A program made the translations under genes and the position numbers. 64,000 nt of DNA from positions 5,116,501 through 5,180,500 of the forward strand of contig NC_136020.1 in assembly GCF_048128805.1 (NCBI RefSeq), written 5' to 3'. Positions 13,231-24,457 of this stretch are shown in pieces. This DNA is from Centroberyx gerrardi. Its lineage: Eukaryota; Chordata; Actinopteri; Beryciformes; Berycidae. How positions within the stretch are numbered: position 1 is the first letter of the stretch; each line of letters begins with the position of its first letter. The notes below the pieces were generated by a model. That model ran no database searches. It worked only from the letters and a program-made list of their open reading frames with translations, and was not told where the DNA came from.

Positions 13231-15270
13231 ATGAAACCTGTGTGGTCTCTCGGTGTGCTCCTGCTGGGCTGCGCCTTTGGGATCCCCGTTCCTTCACAGA
13301 ATGACACCAGGTAAGGCGTTTATCAGCTCTGAATACACATCTGAAGACTGTTTCGTTAAGTGATAAGCACAGCAAGAGATAATCACACCTTGATGAGGCC
13401 GTGCGTGAGGGCAAACGTGCCTCCGGTGTCTTATCGCTGCTCGCTCTCAGTCAATACATCGAGCTTGGGATTTCAATACTGACCATGGAGATATGGTGAG
13501 GCATGCTATCTCTTCTCTGTTCTGCCCGTAGACAACATGATCAATACATGGTCAATCTTCCATCGGACAACAAAGGGGACAACTCCACAAGGTGAGTCTT
13601 GAGGAAAATGAAGTATCTAATGATGGTAAAGGCAGTATAATCTAATTAAAGATCCTGTTTTCTCTGTCCTCTCTCTCTCTCTAGGAATGACAGCTCTCTC
13701 CAGATCAATGGCACAATGGACAATTTCACACAGTGAGTGTTGAGTATCATAACACCTATACAGTAATTGTGAATGCCCTGGACTTCCAGATGGTGACAAG
13801 AATATGACAAATAACACATGTCGACATTGTAATTTACCTCTAAGTACTATAAATGTTCAGAGGAATTGTGCTACTTGATTGCATTCCCAAATACTTGATG
13901 TATATAGAAATGCCTGCACTATAAGTTTAAGTTTTTGTTGGGAATGGTGGAATGGAGTTCATGTCATGGGTTAAAACCTGTATTATTTTCAAGAACAAAA
14001 AAACCCAAAAACAATCCCTAACATTCCGGTTATGAACAGTTGAAATGTGTCTTTTTGTTGTCCTGTGTCTATTCAGTTTCAAGCATGCTTTTATTCATTT
14101 CAACAGGCTCGTCCAATCCAATGACACTTGGAATGACACTGGCATAACTCCTTTCATGTAAGTAGATTCATAAACCAGCAAGCAAATTCATTTCTCACTC
14201 ATCAGTAGAGTAGATGCTGATGAAATCAGGTTGAAACTCATGGCTGTTTATCATTACAGGACTATCCTACCAATGCCAAACTTGTAAGTGGTCTTTACAT
14301 CTAAATGATAATGTTCAAATGTACACATACAGTAGACAGATTAATGTTGCCTTAATTTGTTTTTAGTAAAACTGTTTCTTTTTTTGTCTGTTGCAGCGAA
14401 GGCGTTTCCTCAGAGTATGTATCACTGCATCACTTTCATACCTCGTGTTTCATGCAGATTTATAGTTATGCAAACATCTCTTGGAGGCAGAGCTGCTGTG
14501 GAGGCAGAGATAATCTCATTGGTTGAGTGAAACCTCAGTGGGTGGAGCTAAAGAAGCACAGTATTTCTGGCTAAGTCAGAGATGGCGGATAATTAAAAAA
14601 AATTTAAAGTCTGGTAATGTAGACTGAAGCCCAGTGAAAAAGGCGAGGGGTTAGAGAGGAGGTAGCTAATATTATGAAGCCTAGCGCTCTGCTACTAACT
14701 GTAAAAATGCAGTCTAGCCAGTTATCTCTGTTAGCTAGTTAGCCTAACTGACCTTCCAAGTTCAAACTAGCCATACTAGCCTACAGCTATCTAGGTAAGC
14801 TAGTTAGCTAGCTGCTGACCTTCCAACATCATGAATGCCATGGTCATGAATGAATGAAAAAATGTCATGGCCACTTTATATTTTTATTTATATTTTCACC
14901 AGAGTTCCTTCTTTGCCATTCAAGTCTGCCAGTTAGCTAACATGTGCTTTTAAAAATGGTGCTTCTTTGGCTCCACCCACTGAGGTTTAACTCAACCAAT
15001 GAGATTATTTCTGCCTCCGGAGCAGCTCTGCCTTCGGGAAATGTTTGTAGAACTAAAACTCCAATTTGCATGTTTAATAGTGAAGTCCCAGCCTTCTTTC
15101 TCTCCACCCCCCTGCCTAATCTATTGCTTCCCTCCCTCAGTGTGCCAGCTCTAGTTGTTCGGAGATGTGTTCTCTCCACCTGTGTGACTGATCACCTAGC
15201 TTCCTCCTTGCAGCGGGGGGATGAGGTGGCAGGTGGCGCCACCAAAGATCCCTTCGGCATGGGCAAATAA
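13231..15270 (+). CDS. Candidate calcitonin/CGRP-like prohormone, isoform ending in last exon 1
   Basis: Not a gene I recognise. Exons 13231-13310 (after a CAG acceptor at 13222), 13532-13591, 13685-13732, 14107-14157, 14260-14283, 14397-14414 and 15141-15270 join in frame, every intron in phase 2, to 136 residues. Residues 1-18 form a signal peptide (MKPVWSLGVLLLGCAFG). The pro-region carries seven N-x-S/T sequons (NDT, NST, NDS, NGT, NFT, NDT, NDT). The last exon gives VVRR, then CVLSTCVTDHLASSL, and ends DPFGMGK. Cleavage after Arg101-Arg102 and C-terminal Gly-Lys processing would release a 32-residue amidated peptide (103-134). It has a C-x4-C ring and leucines at +5 and +9 after the second Cys, as in CGRP (CVTHRLAGLL). 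The gene structure is seen; the hormone role is inferred. Confidence 0.65.
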
Positions 15271-16836
15271 AGAAATGGAGTAGTCTCAGGCCATGCAGCT
15301 GTTTGTTCTTAATCACAGCCAACATCACATCACAATAACTGCAGCAGTATCACTTGCTCACATAGTTTTGCTGCAACAGAAAACATTTCTTTTAATAGGG
15401 CTGCAGCATGAATTCTTATTAACTGCACCGAGGTCTGTTAAAACTGCAAACCTGTCAATGTGTCAAAGATTGACAATATTCCTTGTAACACTGTTAGTTA
15501 CTTGCCGCTTGAATCTAAAATGTGTGCTAATAAACATCATGTATAACACTGACTTGTGGAATTAATGTATTCAAGAAAAAGTGAACAATGTGACATTACT
15601 TTAGACTATTGATTTCAATTCACTCAACACAAATAGCCAATAGTTTCATGAAAAAAACGAAGGAAAAAGAGATGTTTGTCGGTATTAACATTCCTAAACT
15701 AATCTATATATACTGTGACTATGAAGTCCAAAAGTAGACGTGTTATCAGCTGTAAATAGAACAGAGATCTTTCCATTCTTGGGTGAAAAATAAGACAAAA
15801 ACAAGGGTCTGCTCTATCTGGAGATCCTCTTCACTCAATTTGTGTTGTACCCACACAGGCAAAAAGGGATCCAGGGCCCTGCTGAGGACTGTGGCTCCAT
15901 ATGAGTAGAAAGAGCTCAGTATTTGGTGGAGAAGCAGGAATACTGTTAACATTTATCACCTGCGCTGTTGCTCTTGTACAAACAGGATAGAAGAGCCGGT
16001 GCAGGGGTGGAACGGTACGGACGGCAACTCGACACACACCAGGTGAGTCCTTCTGGCTTTGGGAAGTGAAAGGCCTAATGAGAAAATATACAGACATCAT
16101 ATTACAGTCAGGCATCAAATCAGTTTCTGCTGTTTTTGTTATATCACTTGCTGCTGCAGGAACGGACTCCAGCAGTCCACTTTTGCTGACACTGGGTTTT
16201 CAGGGTAAGTAGGGTCGGGAATCACCTAGGGTTATTTAGTGCCAGTAGTCACTATTTTGAAATTTGACCATTTTCAAGTCAAAAAAATGACAAGTATTCA
16301 GTGTTTCCCCCTGAAGTTTATTCTTGTCAGGGTGGAAAAGCCTCTGAAACAGCATTTAGACCATCATGGGACACTAAAACTCTCCACTGAAACCCAGACT
16401 AATGAAATTCTTTTAAGGTTGGCAGCTCTTCAAGGCAAGGTGACCCACCTCACCTATGGTAGGGAAACTCTGGGATACATTAGGCCTTTAAATGAAGAAT
16501 TAATTTACAATTCAATGAATAAATAAAATATGCAAAGAAAAATACATTTCATTGCAGGTTTTATGTGGTCAGGGAGGAACCGCCATCATATCGGCAGTGA
16601 ACAACATGACTGGACGATATCTGATATTTAAAAAAGGCACATGTGTCAGTTTGAACGCTTTGTCTCTATGCTTCAGATTTCTTTTGGATCCTCCTCCCAG
16701 GATCGTTGGATACGCTGCACCCCCGGGTTGCCAACTTAGTATCTGTGCCTTGATGAACCTCGGCCATGACATGCAGTTAGGGGGGGATGAGAAAGCAGGC
16801 CGGGCGACCTCCGACCCCTTTGGACACGGCAAGTGA
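13231..16836 (+). CDS. Candidate adrenomedullin-like prohormone, isoform ending in last exon 2
   Basis: Shares the first six coding exons with the shorter isoform, then uses 15986-16042, 16160-16204 and 16701-16836, again all phase 2, to give 172 residues. Two further sequons (NGT, NST) lie in the first of these. The last exon encodes YAAPPGCQLSICALMNLGHD and ends AGRATSDPFGHGK. Cys138 and Cys143 form the same C-x4-C ring, Leu148 and Met152 keep the +5/+9 spacing, and Gly171-Lys172 is an amidation end. CALMNLGHDMQL resembles adrenomedullin-2 (CQVQNLSHRL), and DPFGHGK resembles the DPQGYGR end of fish adrenomedullin-5. No dibasic site directly precedes the ring, so the mature N-terminus is unclear. 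It could instead be two tandem genes, but the continuous phase argues for one. Confidence 0.6.
14480..15062. mobile_element. MITE with about 100-bp inverted repeats, beside a hormone last exon
   Basis: The left arm (GGAGGCAGAGCTGCTGTGGA, then TAATCTCATTGGTTGAGT and ACCTCAGTGGGTGGAGC) recurs inverted at 14955-15045. Internal sequence matches the arf5 intron-4 copy. It ends about 80 bp before the acceptor of the first alternative last exon at 15141. Confidence 0.75.
15529..15534 (+). terminator. Poly(A) signal for last exon 1
   Basis: AATAAA, 259 bp after the TAA at 15268-15270 and before the next hormone exon at 15986. It allows transcripts to end after the first alternative last exon. Confidence 0.6.
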
Positions 16837-16893
16837 TGGAGCTCAACCGGACACCAACAGGAACAACTTTTCACTGTCCAATGCGTTCAAACC

Positions 16894-16899
16894 AATAAA
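16894..16899 (+). terminator. Poly(A) signal for last exon 2
   Basis: AATAAA, 58 bp after the TGA at 16834-16836. Confidence 0.65.
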
Positions 16900-17428
16900 C
16901 GATACTTTTTGGAATGATTGTAGACTTGTGTTGAATCATCCAGATCCAGCAATCAGGAATCCTGCACTGCACAAAGTGTCTATCTTCACAACCTATTCAG
17001 TCTTACAATCTTATTTTTTCTTAAAGAGTGACAGATTCTGTCATCGGGGTGAGATCATTCCACTTGTTTCCAATGCAGTTTCAAATGCCAATATCTTGAA
17101 ACAAGGCAGAATCGGGCAGATCACTCCACTGGTATCAATTAAATGACACTTGATTCAAGAAATGTCTTGAAGCAAGATGATCATGATATGAAAATATTTA
17201 ATCCTTGATTCAATGGCTAGTTAAAATGGATATTTTTTGCGGTGCAGAATAGAATGTGATGTGATGAATAGAATGTGGTTGATGCACATTCTAAGTCGTC
17301 GTTGTTATGCATTCATACATGTTTGTTGACATTCATCTGCCACATCCCTCCACATTGTCACATACAGTATATCACTCATCTAGTAAACGCATCACTCTTT
17401 CCGCACTTCGGAAAAGGAGCTTCAGACA

Positions 17429-19667
17429 ATGGATCCTCAGATGGAAAACTTTTGGAAGGAGGCGATACTGAAGGAAAACATGACCAGGCTGAAATGGTTT
17501 CAGCATAACTGGAGCAAGAAAACTGGAAACAACGCGGTCCAAAAAGTTGGCGAGAGGGGAATGGGAGTGAAACTGCCCAAAATTAATGCACATCAACCGG
17601 AACGTGACACCAAACCGTCCACGACGGCTGCCTCCACAGTTCCTCAGAGGAAGAAGATGGAGGAGGCAGCTGGGTGGGAAGTGATGCGCCCCCCGTCAGG
17701 AAACACCCGCCAGGTCCTTTATGAAGGCCTTTCCAAAGAGGAGACTGGCCCCCACAAATACCTGCTGCTGAGGAAAGACAAGAGTCCAGAGGAGAAGTAT
17801 CTCTATCCCATAACCACCAACTGGCTGTATGGATGGGGTCTTGGTAAGATGATCGATTCTCACTCTAATGATTATACTTTGGGCTACCTATGGACTTTTA
17901 AATACTATCCATCTAGTACATTGTATGTTACGGCATGCCTTTTTATCATGGCTCTTGTACTGTTGTCCTTTAGGATATCAAATGATGCAGTCATTGAATT
18001 TTAAGTATACACTGCTTTAATTTAAGGATCTTGTCTATAGGAAGAACAGTCATAATCAGTGATGCAGTGGTAAATAAAAAGTCAGAGGTCATCATGAGGC
18101 AGCAATCACCAATATAAACACAAATCAATTATGTTTTCAGAAAAGCCTAAAAAGGTGGGTAAATTCAACTCACGTCACCGCTTTTATTTCCTATTTACAC
18201 AGATAGAGATTAAGTAAAGCAGCTGTTCTTTGTAGGTTCTGTCATTCAAATGTTGGACTTTCTGAAGTTTGGGGAACATGAAATTGAGCCACACCATAAA
18301 AAGTCTCATTGCAAACATTTTGGAAGGTCATGATATTCACAAGATAATGAATAGGAATGTGACGATGAATTTAATGTCAATTTTTTTAAAGATCCATCCA
18401 AGCTTAAAATGAGATCACATTGCTTTTAGAATAGAATAGAATAGAATAGATTTATTTCGAACATGTTAAAAAAAACAAAAAACAAAAAACAAAAAACAAA
18501 AAATATATATATACACATACGTAAGAAAACAAAACAAGAATAACCAATAAAATTAACAGTAAACTTATACAACAAATTCTCAATAAACAACATAAATAAA
18601 TATTACATGTCCGAAATGGAGTAGGAAGAAGTAAAATACTTATTTGGTCCTACGCCTTTGCTAAGCTTAATCAATGAACTTACTGTTTATAGTCCAACTA
18701 TCCACCCCAGTGTCCATCATACACAACTTAAATAATTACTTCTATGTTCATCGTCTTTATACATAATCAACTTGTAGGTGCCCATCCGGCATGTCCCAAC
18801 ACTCACAGAGAGAAAACAAAAAAAGAAAAAAACCCCAAAACAAAATCATCATCATCATCAGCGAGCGTCACATTCTTGAGACAAACAAGGCCCCTTCCTC
18901 ATCCCTGTACCTCGCGAAAATCATTTTTTTGTACATCTTCTTAAACTGTTTGATATTCTTACTCTGCTTGAGTTCTACATCAAGACCATTCCACAAAGTC
19001 ACCCCACAAATTGTAATACACATACTCTTAAGATTGGTACGAACACAACGTTTTTTCAGATTCAGTTTTCCTCTTAAGTTATACCCCCCCTCTCTGTCTA
19101 AGAACATTTTTTGTATGTTGCCAGGAAGTAAATTATTTCTTGCTTTGTACATTATTTGTGCAGTCTTAAATTCCACCAGATCCATGAATTTCACAGCATG
19201 TGTCTTTAAAAACAGCATGTTAGTGTGTTCACGATATCCTACATTGTTTACTATCCTTATGGCTCTTTTTTGTAGTATACATAATGAGTGTAAGGTGCTT
19301 TTGTAGGTGTTACCCCACACCTCCACACAGTAATTCAGATACGGTAATACAAGTGAACAATACAGAGTGTGCAACGCTTTATGATCCAAAATATATTATC
19401 TTTCATATCTTTAAATGAGTGAAGAAAATGTATGTATAAGAAAATAAGTAAGCAAATAGATAAACAAGGAAACAAATGCCTGATAAAATAAAACAAAATT
19501 GAATAAAACTTCAGATGTGATGTTAGCTTTGTGTTCCACTCCACACAGGGGACGTGAGCAAACCATGCGTGCCCAAACATGGCCGCCACATCATCGTGAG
19601 GGAAAGCTTTTACCGCAAGAACGGCATCTTCCCTTCCATCACCTCCAACTCAGACACTGTGGGATAA
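17429..19667 (+). CDS. spmip1: Sperm microtubule inner protein 1 (ATP6V1F neighbour protein)
   Basis: Known in mammals as ATP6V1FNB/SPMIP1, a protein bound inside sperm axonemal doublet microtubules. Two coding exons, 17429-17843 and 19549-19667, join through a split glycine codon to 177 residues. Begins MDPQMENFWKEAILKENMTR; the middle has LYEGLSKEETGPHKYLLLRK, then YPITTNWLYGWGLG. The second exon ends RESFYRKNGIFPSITS and NSDTVG. It is basic and lacks signal peptide or membrane segment. Identification rests on the FWKE start, the WLYGWGLG and FYRKNGIF blocks, and position next to atp6v1f. The intron holds a LINE fragment. Poly(A) signal at 19689-19694. Confidence 0.82.
18430..19390 (-). mobile_element. 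3' fragment of a non-LTR retrotransposon (LINE)
   Basis: A 173-codon minus-strand frame (19389-18868) reads LYCSLVLPYLNYCVEVWGNT, then ILQKRAIRIV, LVEFKTAQIMYKARNNLLPG and GVTLWNGL, typical of the region after the RT domain in jockey/L2/Rex-type LINEs. The element 3' end at low coordinates runs into a short AATAG pentamer array (18430-18450), a usual microsatellite tail of such LINEs. RT palm and endonuclease are missing, so it is 5'-truncated. Clade uncertain. Confidence 0.75.
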
Positions 19668-19699
19668 CTGACAGATTATCACCATCAAAATAAACTGTG

Positions 19700-21750
19700 A
19701 ACAATGAAGGTCAAATGTCAGAATTCTCTGTTCTCTTGGTTGGACCGTCTCTTTAACTCCAGGTCACATATGCTTCAAAATATACACACCATTGGCCAGG
19801 AAATGTATTTGTACAAGTAGATGACATTCACTTGAAATATATTTTGAAAACACTATATACAGTATGTTGTCTGTAAAAGCACAGAGGAAGCATGTACTGA
19901 CAGAGACAAGAGAGCGAGTTCCATTACAATTCCCTGAATTTTCAAAATGATTTCAAATGCAAACAGATGTTGTTTAGTAATTATCTCCTCAAAGAGTGTA
20001 TAGAGTATTTGAACCATAAGAGGGAGCCAACAGGCCATAGTTGTGTCTAGATATACAGTAAATTAAATGGTAGATTAAAGGGTGAGGTTTCCATGAAATG
20101 CTGGTTACGTTTTCCTTGGAATGTAAATTAGATTTTCATATTTATTGATTTCATATTTACTTGCCCTCACATTGCCAGCCTGATTATTCACATTAACTTT
20201 TGCTGCCTCTGTTAAGAAAGTGTTACTCAGTCCTTCAGTGTTTATCTCATATGCCGTGATATAAACCATCCCACACACATCCTGTTGGCAGCCAAAGCGA
20301 GAATAAAACTGTTGACCATAGTAATGTTTACATAATTTATACCATGACACATTTTCCTGGTTCCCACCTCTGCATTGCTTCCATCTGTAGACCCAGAAAT
20401 CAGTTGTGACTTTGTCTAGAAACCCAGTATGTGCTTTAGTTGCAGCCAATTCCAGCTGCAGGCTGAACAGATGTTAAACTGTACGATCAAATCGTCCTCT
20501 GGAACAGAAGAGAGAAACATTCTCGTCATCAGAGGCCAGTGATGCTGCAGCGTTGGAGTCGTTTACCCGCCGTTAATGAACGACATGACATCATGACATA
20601 ATGGGATTTGCCATGGGAAGGGACTGCTTGGATCACTCAAGCTATCACACTAAATGGAAATTACACATTTTCCTGGTTCTCACTTGTACAGTGCTTCCAT
20701 CTACAGAGCCAGAAATCAGTCCCAGCCTGTGATAGATGACTATTATTACACATATAGACACATAAATACCACCATCTGATGAAGGATTGGGATGTCAGCA
20801 CAGTGAGCCATTAGCAGTGTGACAATTTTAGCTTCATATTGACCTAGCTCTGACCTCCGGCAGGGGGAGTTTCACACTGACACACTGTAAATTCTGACGT
20901 GTTCAGATTACTTGAAAAAAGTTTGGAAACTGATTGCGTCACTTTTACCCAGCAAACTTGAAAGCCAAATTAAAGTTAACTTAATAATCAACTAAAAGTT
21001 AGGTGAACAGATTACTTAAGAGTAAAGTATGAGATAGATCTCAAGTAAGATTCTTGAATGATTATAAGTAAATTTACTTTTGGACTAAGGACTTGTAAGT
21101 TTTATTACAGCATTACTTCAATTTAAATAACTTTGTTACACCAAGTAATGTGAATTTCCTAAATGCTATTTATCTCAACGTGTTTAATCTGCAAATTCAG
21201 GATATGGTTAATTGGATAAAGTGAACATTCAAGTATGTTGCCACAGATTATTCACGTTAGGTAATGCTTGTTGTGACTTAATCACTTTAGTTAATGTCAG
21301 GATATAAGTAATAGATTGAATAGTTGGGGTTTCAATTTAGACAATATACTGGAAAACATTATAACAACATTACTTAATGCAGTTTATTGTGCATTTAATA
21401 TGAACTGTCTTTGTTGATGATGATGTCTTTGTCACTGTTCATGCTTAGCTCATGTTAGTAAACTTTAGGGACTGGACATTATATCCAAATTCAATACATC
21501 TCAATACAAAACATGACAGTCCATATGGTGGGTCAGAAAAATGAATGGTGATATTAGCTCCATGTTATTCTGCTGTAGTAATCACAAATGAGACGGCTTG
21601 ACCATCACAATTTCACAAGCTCTCCATCCAGATTATATTACTTACACTTTGTAATGACATTTTTAAATCGTTGTTTACATTCTAGCAAGACAATGCCAAG
21701 ATTTATGGCTGAGAAATAAACATAATTCTGCACAGTCAGACTTTGTTGTT
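19700..21750. other. Intergenic, with a short duplicated block
   Basis: A stretch of about 55 bp (ACACATTTTCCTGGTTC...CCAGAAATCAG) at about 20348-20402 recurs at about 20665-20720. A 114-codon minus-strand frame (20449-20105) covers the first copy. It is cysteine-containing but unlike any family I know and has no clear splice context. The A/T-rich part, 20930-21700, shows nothing I can name. Confidence 0.4.
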
Positions 21751-21829
21751 GTTGAACTTTTATTTATTACATGCATTACAGAGAGGAACTTGTTCCACCC
21801 TGCAGACAGTGGAGGTACTCTTCAGCAGT

Positions 21830-22766
21830 TTAGATGCACTGGTGTCTCTTCAGTTGAGTTGAGAGGCTGAAACTGTTCCCACATTGGTCGCAGTGGTAGG
21901 TTTCTCTCCAGTGTGAATGCGTAGATGTCTTGTTAGGTTACTTAAGTCTGTGAAAGTCTTCCCACATTGGTCACAGAGGTAGGGTTTCTGTCCAGTGTGA
22001 ATGCGTAGATGTCTTGTTAGGTTACTTAAGTCTGTGAAAGTCTTCCCACATTGGTCACAGAGGTAGGGTTTCTGTCCAGTGTGAATGCGTAGATGTATTC
22101 TTAGGCTACCTGACCAAGTGAAAGTCTTCCCACATTGGTCACAGTGGTAGGGTTTCTCTCCAGTGTGAATGCGTAGATGTTTTGTTAGGTTACCTAACTC
22201 TGTGAAAGTCTTACCACATTGGTCGCAGTGGTAGGGTTTCTCTCCAGCGTGAATGCGTTGATGTATTATTAGGAAACGTGACCGTCTGAAACTCTTCCCA
22301 CATTGGTCACAGAGGTAGGATTTCCCTCTCGCGTGAGCGAGTTGATGCTTTGCTAGGTTACCTGAATTACTGAAAGTCTTTTTACATTGGTCACAGTGGT
22401 AGGGCTTCTCTCCAGTGTAGATACGCTGGTGTTGACTGTATGAATCTGACAGACTGAAACTCTTCTCCCATTGGTCACAGTGGTTGGGCTGTTGACAGCA
22501 GTCAGGTTTGGGTCCGTTGGTGTCTCTCTGTTTCCATAGAGAAAGATATAAAAACAGAGATCAGGACAGAGAGATAGATAGAGAATATGCGTGTGTGTGT
22601 TGTCTCAAATTACCATTACTTGATGAATAGCTTTGTTTATACAACTGTTATATATATATAAATATCCCACATAATATATGGCATCATATGTTAACTGTGA
22701 TGTCATAGCTGTATTATTTCATACAGACCTGGACAACAGCAGCGGCTGATGTACTGGGCTGAGGGC

Positions 22767-22799
<33 letters not shown>

Positions 22800-22996
22800 G
22801 AGAGAGACAGAGAGAGAGAGACAATAATTAGAAATCATATATATTGTCATATATCAAATAAATATACAAGTTAATAGGCTAATGTTATCTACACAGTAAC
22901 ATTAAGTTATAGACGGGCTAATAGACTAATGTTACTAACAGATTAACATCAATGTTACAACAGTGATATTTTTCTCACCTCTTGTGCAGAATTCAT
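21830..22996 (-). CDS. C2H2 zinc-finger protein, frameshifted in the last finger
   Basis: Probable DNA-binding nuclear protein. Minus-strand exons 22996-22979 (MNSAQE), 22758-22729 (PSTSAAAVVQ) and 22527 downward join in phase 0. The last exon holds a degenerate finger (HCDQWEKSF..., second Cys replaced by Trp and last His by Tyr), then six complete C-x2-C-x12-H-x3-H fingers with TGEKP/TGQKP linkers. Fingers 6 and 7 are identical in protein (CDQCGKTFTDLSNLTRHLRI). In finger 8 one C is missing near 21899 compared with the other linkers (AAACCTACC for AAACCCTACC), giving an early stop at 21852-21850. The unshifted frame would stop at 21832-21830. AATAAA signals on the minus strand at 21768-21759. 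It could be a polymorphic allele, a pseudogene or an assembly error. A KRAB or other partner domain is not seen. Confidence 0.75.
22767..22822. repeat. (GA)n microsatellite with GACA interruptions
   Basis: It lies just upstream of the second zinc-finger exon acceptor and supplies its pyrimidine tract on the minus strand. Confidence 0.85.
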
Positions 22997-23373
22997 TATG
23001 ACAACATTCTTCTCCTCTGCCAGATGTCTCTCTTCAGCTCTGACATCATCAAACAGAGACAGTCGGTAAGACAGGGAAATACACATAAATATAATTTATA
23101 AAACACTGCTTCATGTTGAAACTGTGCACCTGTTGATTGATTACACATGAGTAGGTCTAATTTATGATCCGACATTTGCAATATTCGTATGTCCACATTA
23201 CTGTAGGCTACATTTGGTGACATCATGTAAACCTGTTTATTCATGCTAGAGTAAAAAGTAGGAAGAAAATGTTGTATCTGCCATTTCTGACCAGGAGAAT
23301 GAAAAATGCCTGTGAACTGACCCCCTGCACACAGTTAGAACTGGCTGAGGTTAAGCTACAGGCAGGCCTGGGG

Positions 23374-23744
23374 CCAGTTGCATAAAGATAGACCTAGTCT
23401 TAGACTTAAATGTGACCTTAAGTCAAACTTGCTATAGACACTTATATTTACCTGTTCCTACTACTTCTTGATTGTTGTAGATCTCTAATGGCTTGTTTCT
23501 CTCTCTAAAGAGTCTCTCTTTTCTTCAGGCTCTTTCCAAAAACTAAAGATTTGCCATCTTGTATGAAACAGCTTCAGTATTTAAACTTCCCACTGTGACA
23601 GTTAGGCCGACTCGTTGCCATAACAACAAAGTTCTTAACTCAAGATTAGCCAGAGGGAAGGTGACCTCAAAATAAGTCAGTCGTAATATTTAAGTAACAG
23701 ACAGTCTTAATTAGACTAGTCCTGAACTAGCTTTATGCAACTGG
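23374..23744. mobile_element. MITE with CCAGTTGCATAAAG terminal inverted repeats
   Basis: Exact 14-bp inverted termini, CCAGTTGCATAAAG and CTTTATGCAACTGG, enclose about 370 bp with further partial symmetry (GACCTAGTCTTAGACTTAA against TTAATTAGACTAGTCC). No coding capacity. Superfamily not assigned. Confidence 0.75.
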
Positions 23745-24283
23745 AACTATCCGAGGCTTCTCTGAGCTTCTCTAGAGGATTAAACATTTGAATAATATCT
23801 AACGTTAGCCTACTCTTTCCCAAATCAAATCAAAACAAAACAAAACAGTGCAAACTGATGCAGAAGCATTTTAATGCAGCATCGTTTCATAAAGTAGAGT
23901 CGGTTAACCATTAACTAAGAGTTTATTGCTATAGAAAACATCCATAACAAGCTTATGTGTCCCGTTGATGTGTTTATATTATTGTTCCCTACCTGAAACC
24001 GTCCAAGGGCCGTGAGTCTGACACGTTTTCGTCTCAGTTTGAATGGTTTGAACCAGGTAGATCACCATGGTAACCGGGGCATCGGCGCAGATACAAGGCC
24101 TCCTGACCAATCAGCTCTCTGGAAACATGGAGTCATCATTCCTACAGGGTCCCATTCAAAGCAAAGTGACAAGTAATAAAGCCGCATTGAGCGAATTCAG
24201 ACCCTATAACTAGGGGTGGGCGATACCGCAAAATTTGGTTTCGATCCAATACCAAGTAATACAGGACCAGAATCGCCGATATC

Positions 24284-24318
24284 GATACCGATACCGATAC
24301 CGATACCGATACCGATAC
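24284..24318. repeat. (GATACC)n hexamer array
   Basis: Nearly six tandem hexamers inside the hAT-like element, near its left end. Confidence 0.9.
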
Positions 24319-24457
24319 TTTTTATTATTAAAAGCGGCTTATGTACTTTCATGTAGGGGTGAGCAGTGTGTCATGATTTATGAGGTGAATGCATCATCAA
24401 TAGGCTAAATCTGAATACATTTTCATGACCACTAAATTATTTGCCAAAGGTTAGCAA

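Noticed and set aside
15141-16836. Vasotocin or urotensin-II identity for the C-x4-C rings.
   Set aside because: Those peptides end within a few residues of the second Cys. Here a helical segment of about 20 residues and a distant Gly-Lys follow, and the leucine spacing fits the calcitonin family.
20105-20449. 114-codon cysteine-containing minus-strand frame as a host gene.
   Set aside because: No family match and no clear partner exon. Its sequence is partly duplicated nearby, so a repeat is as likely.
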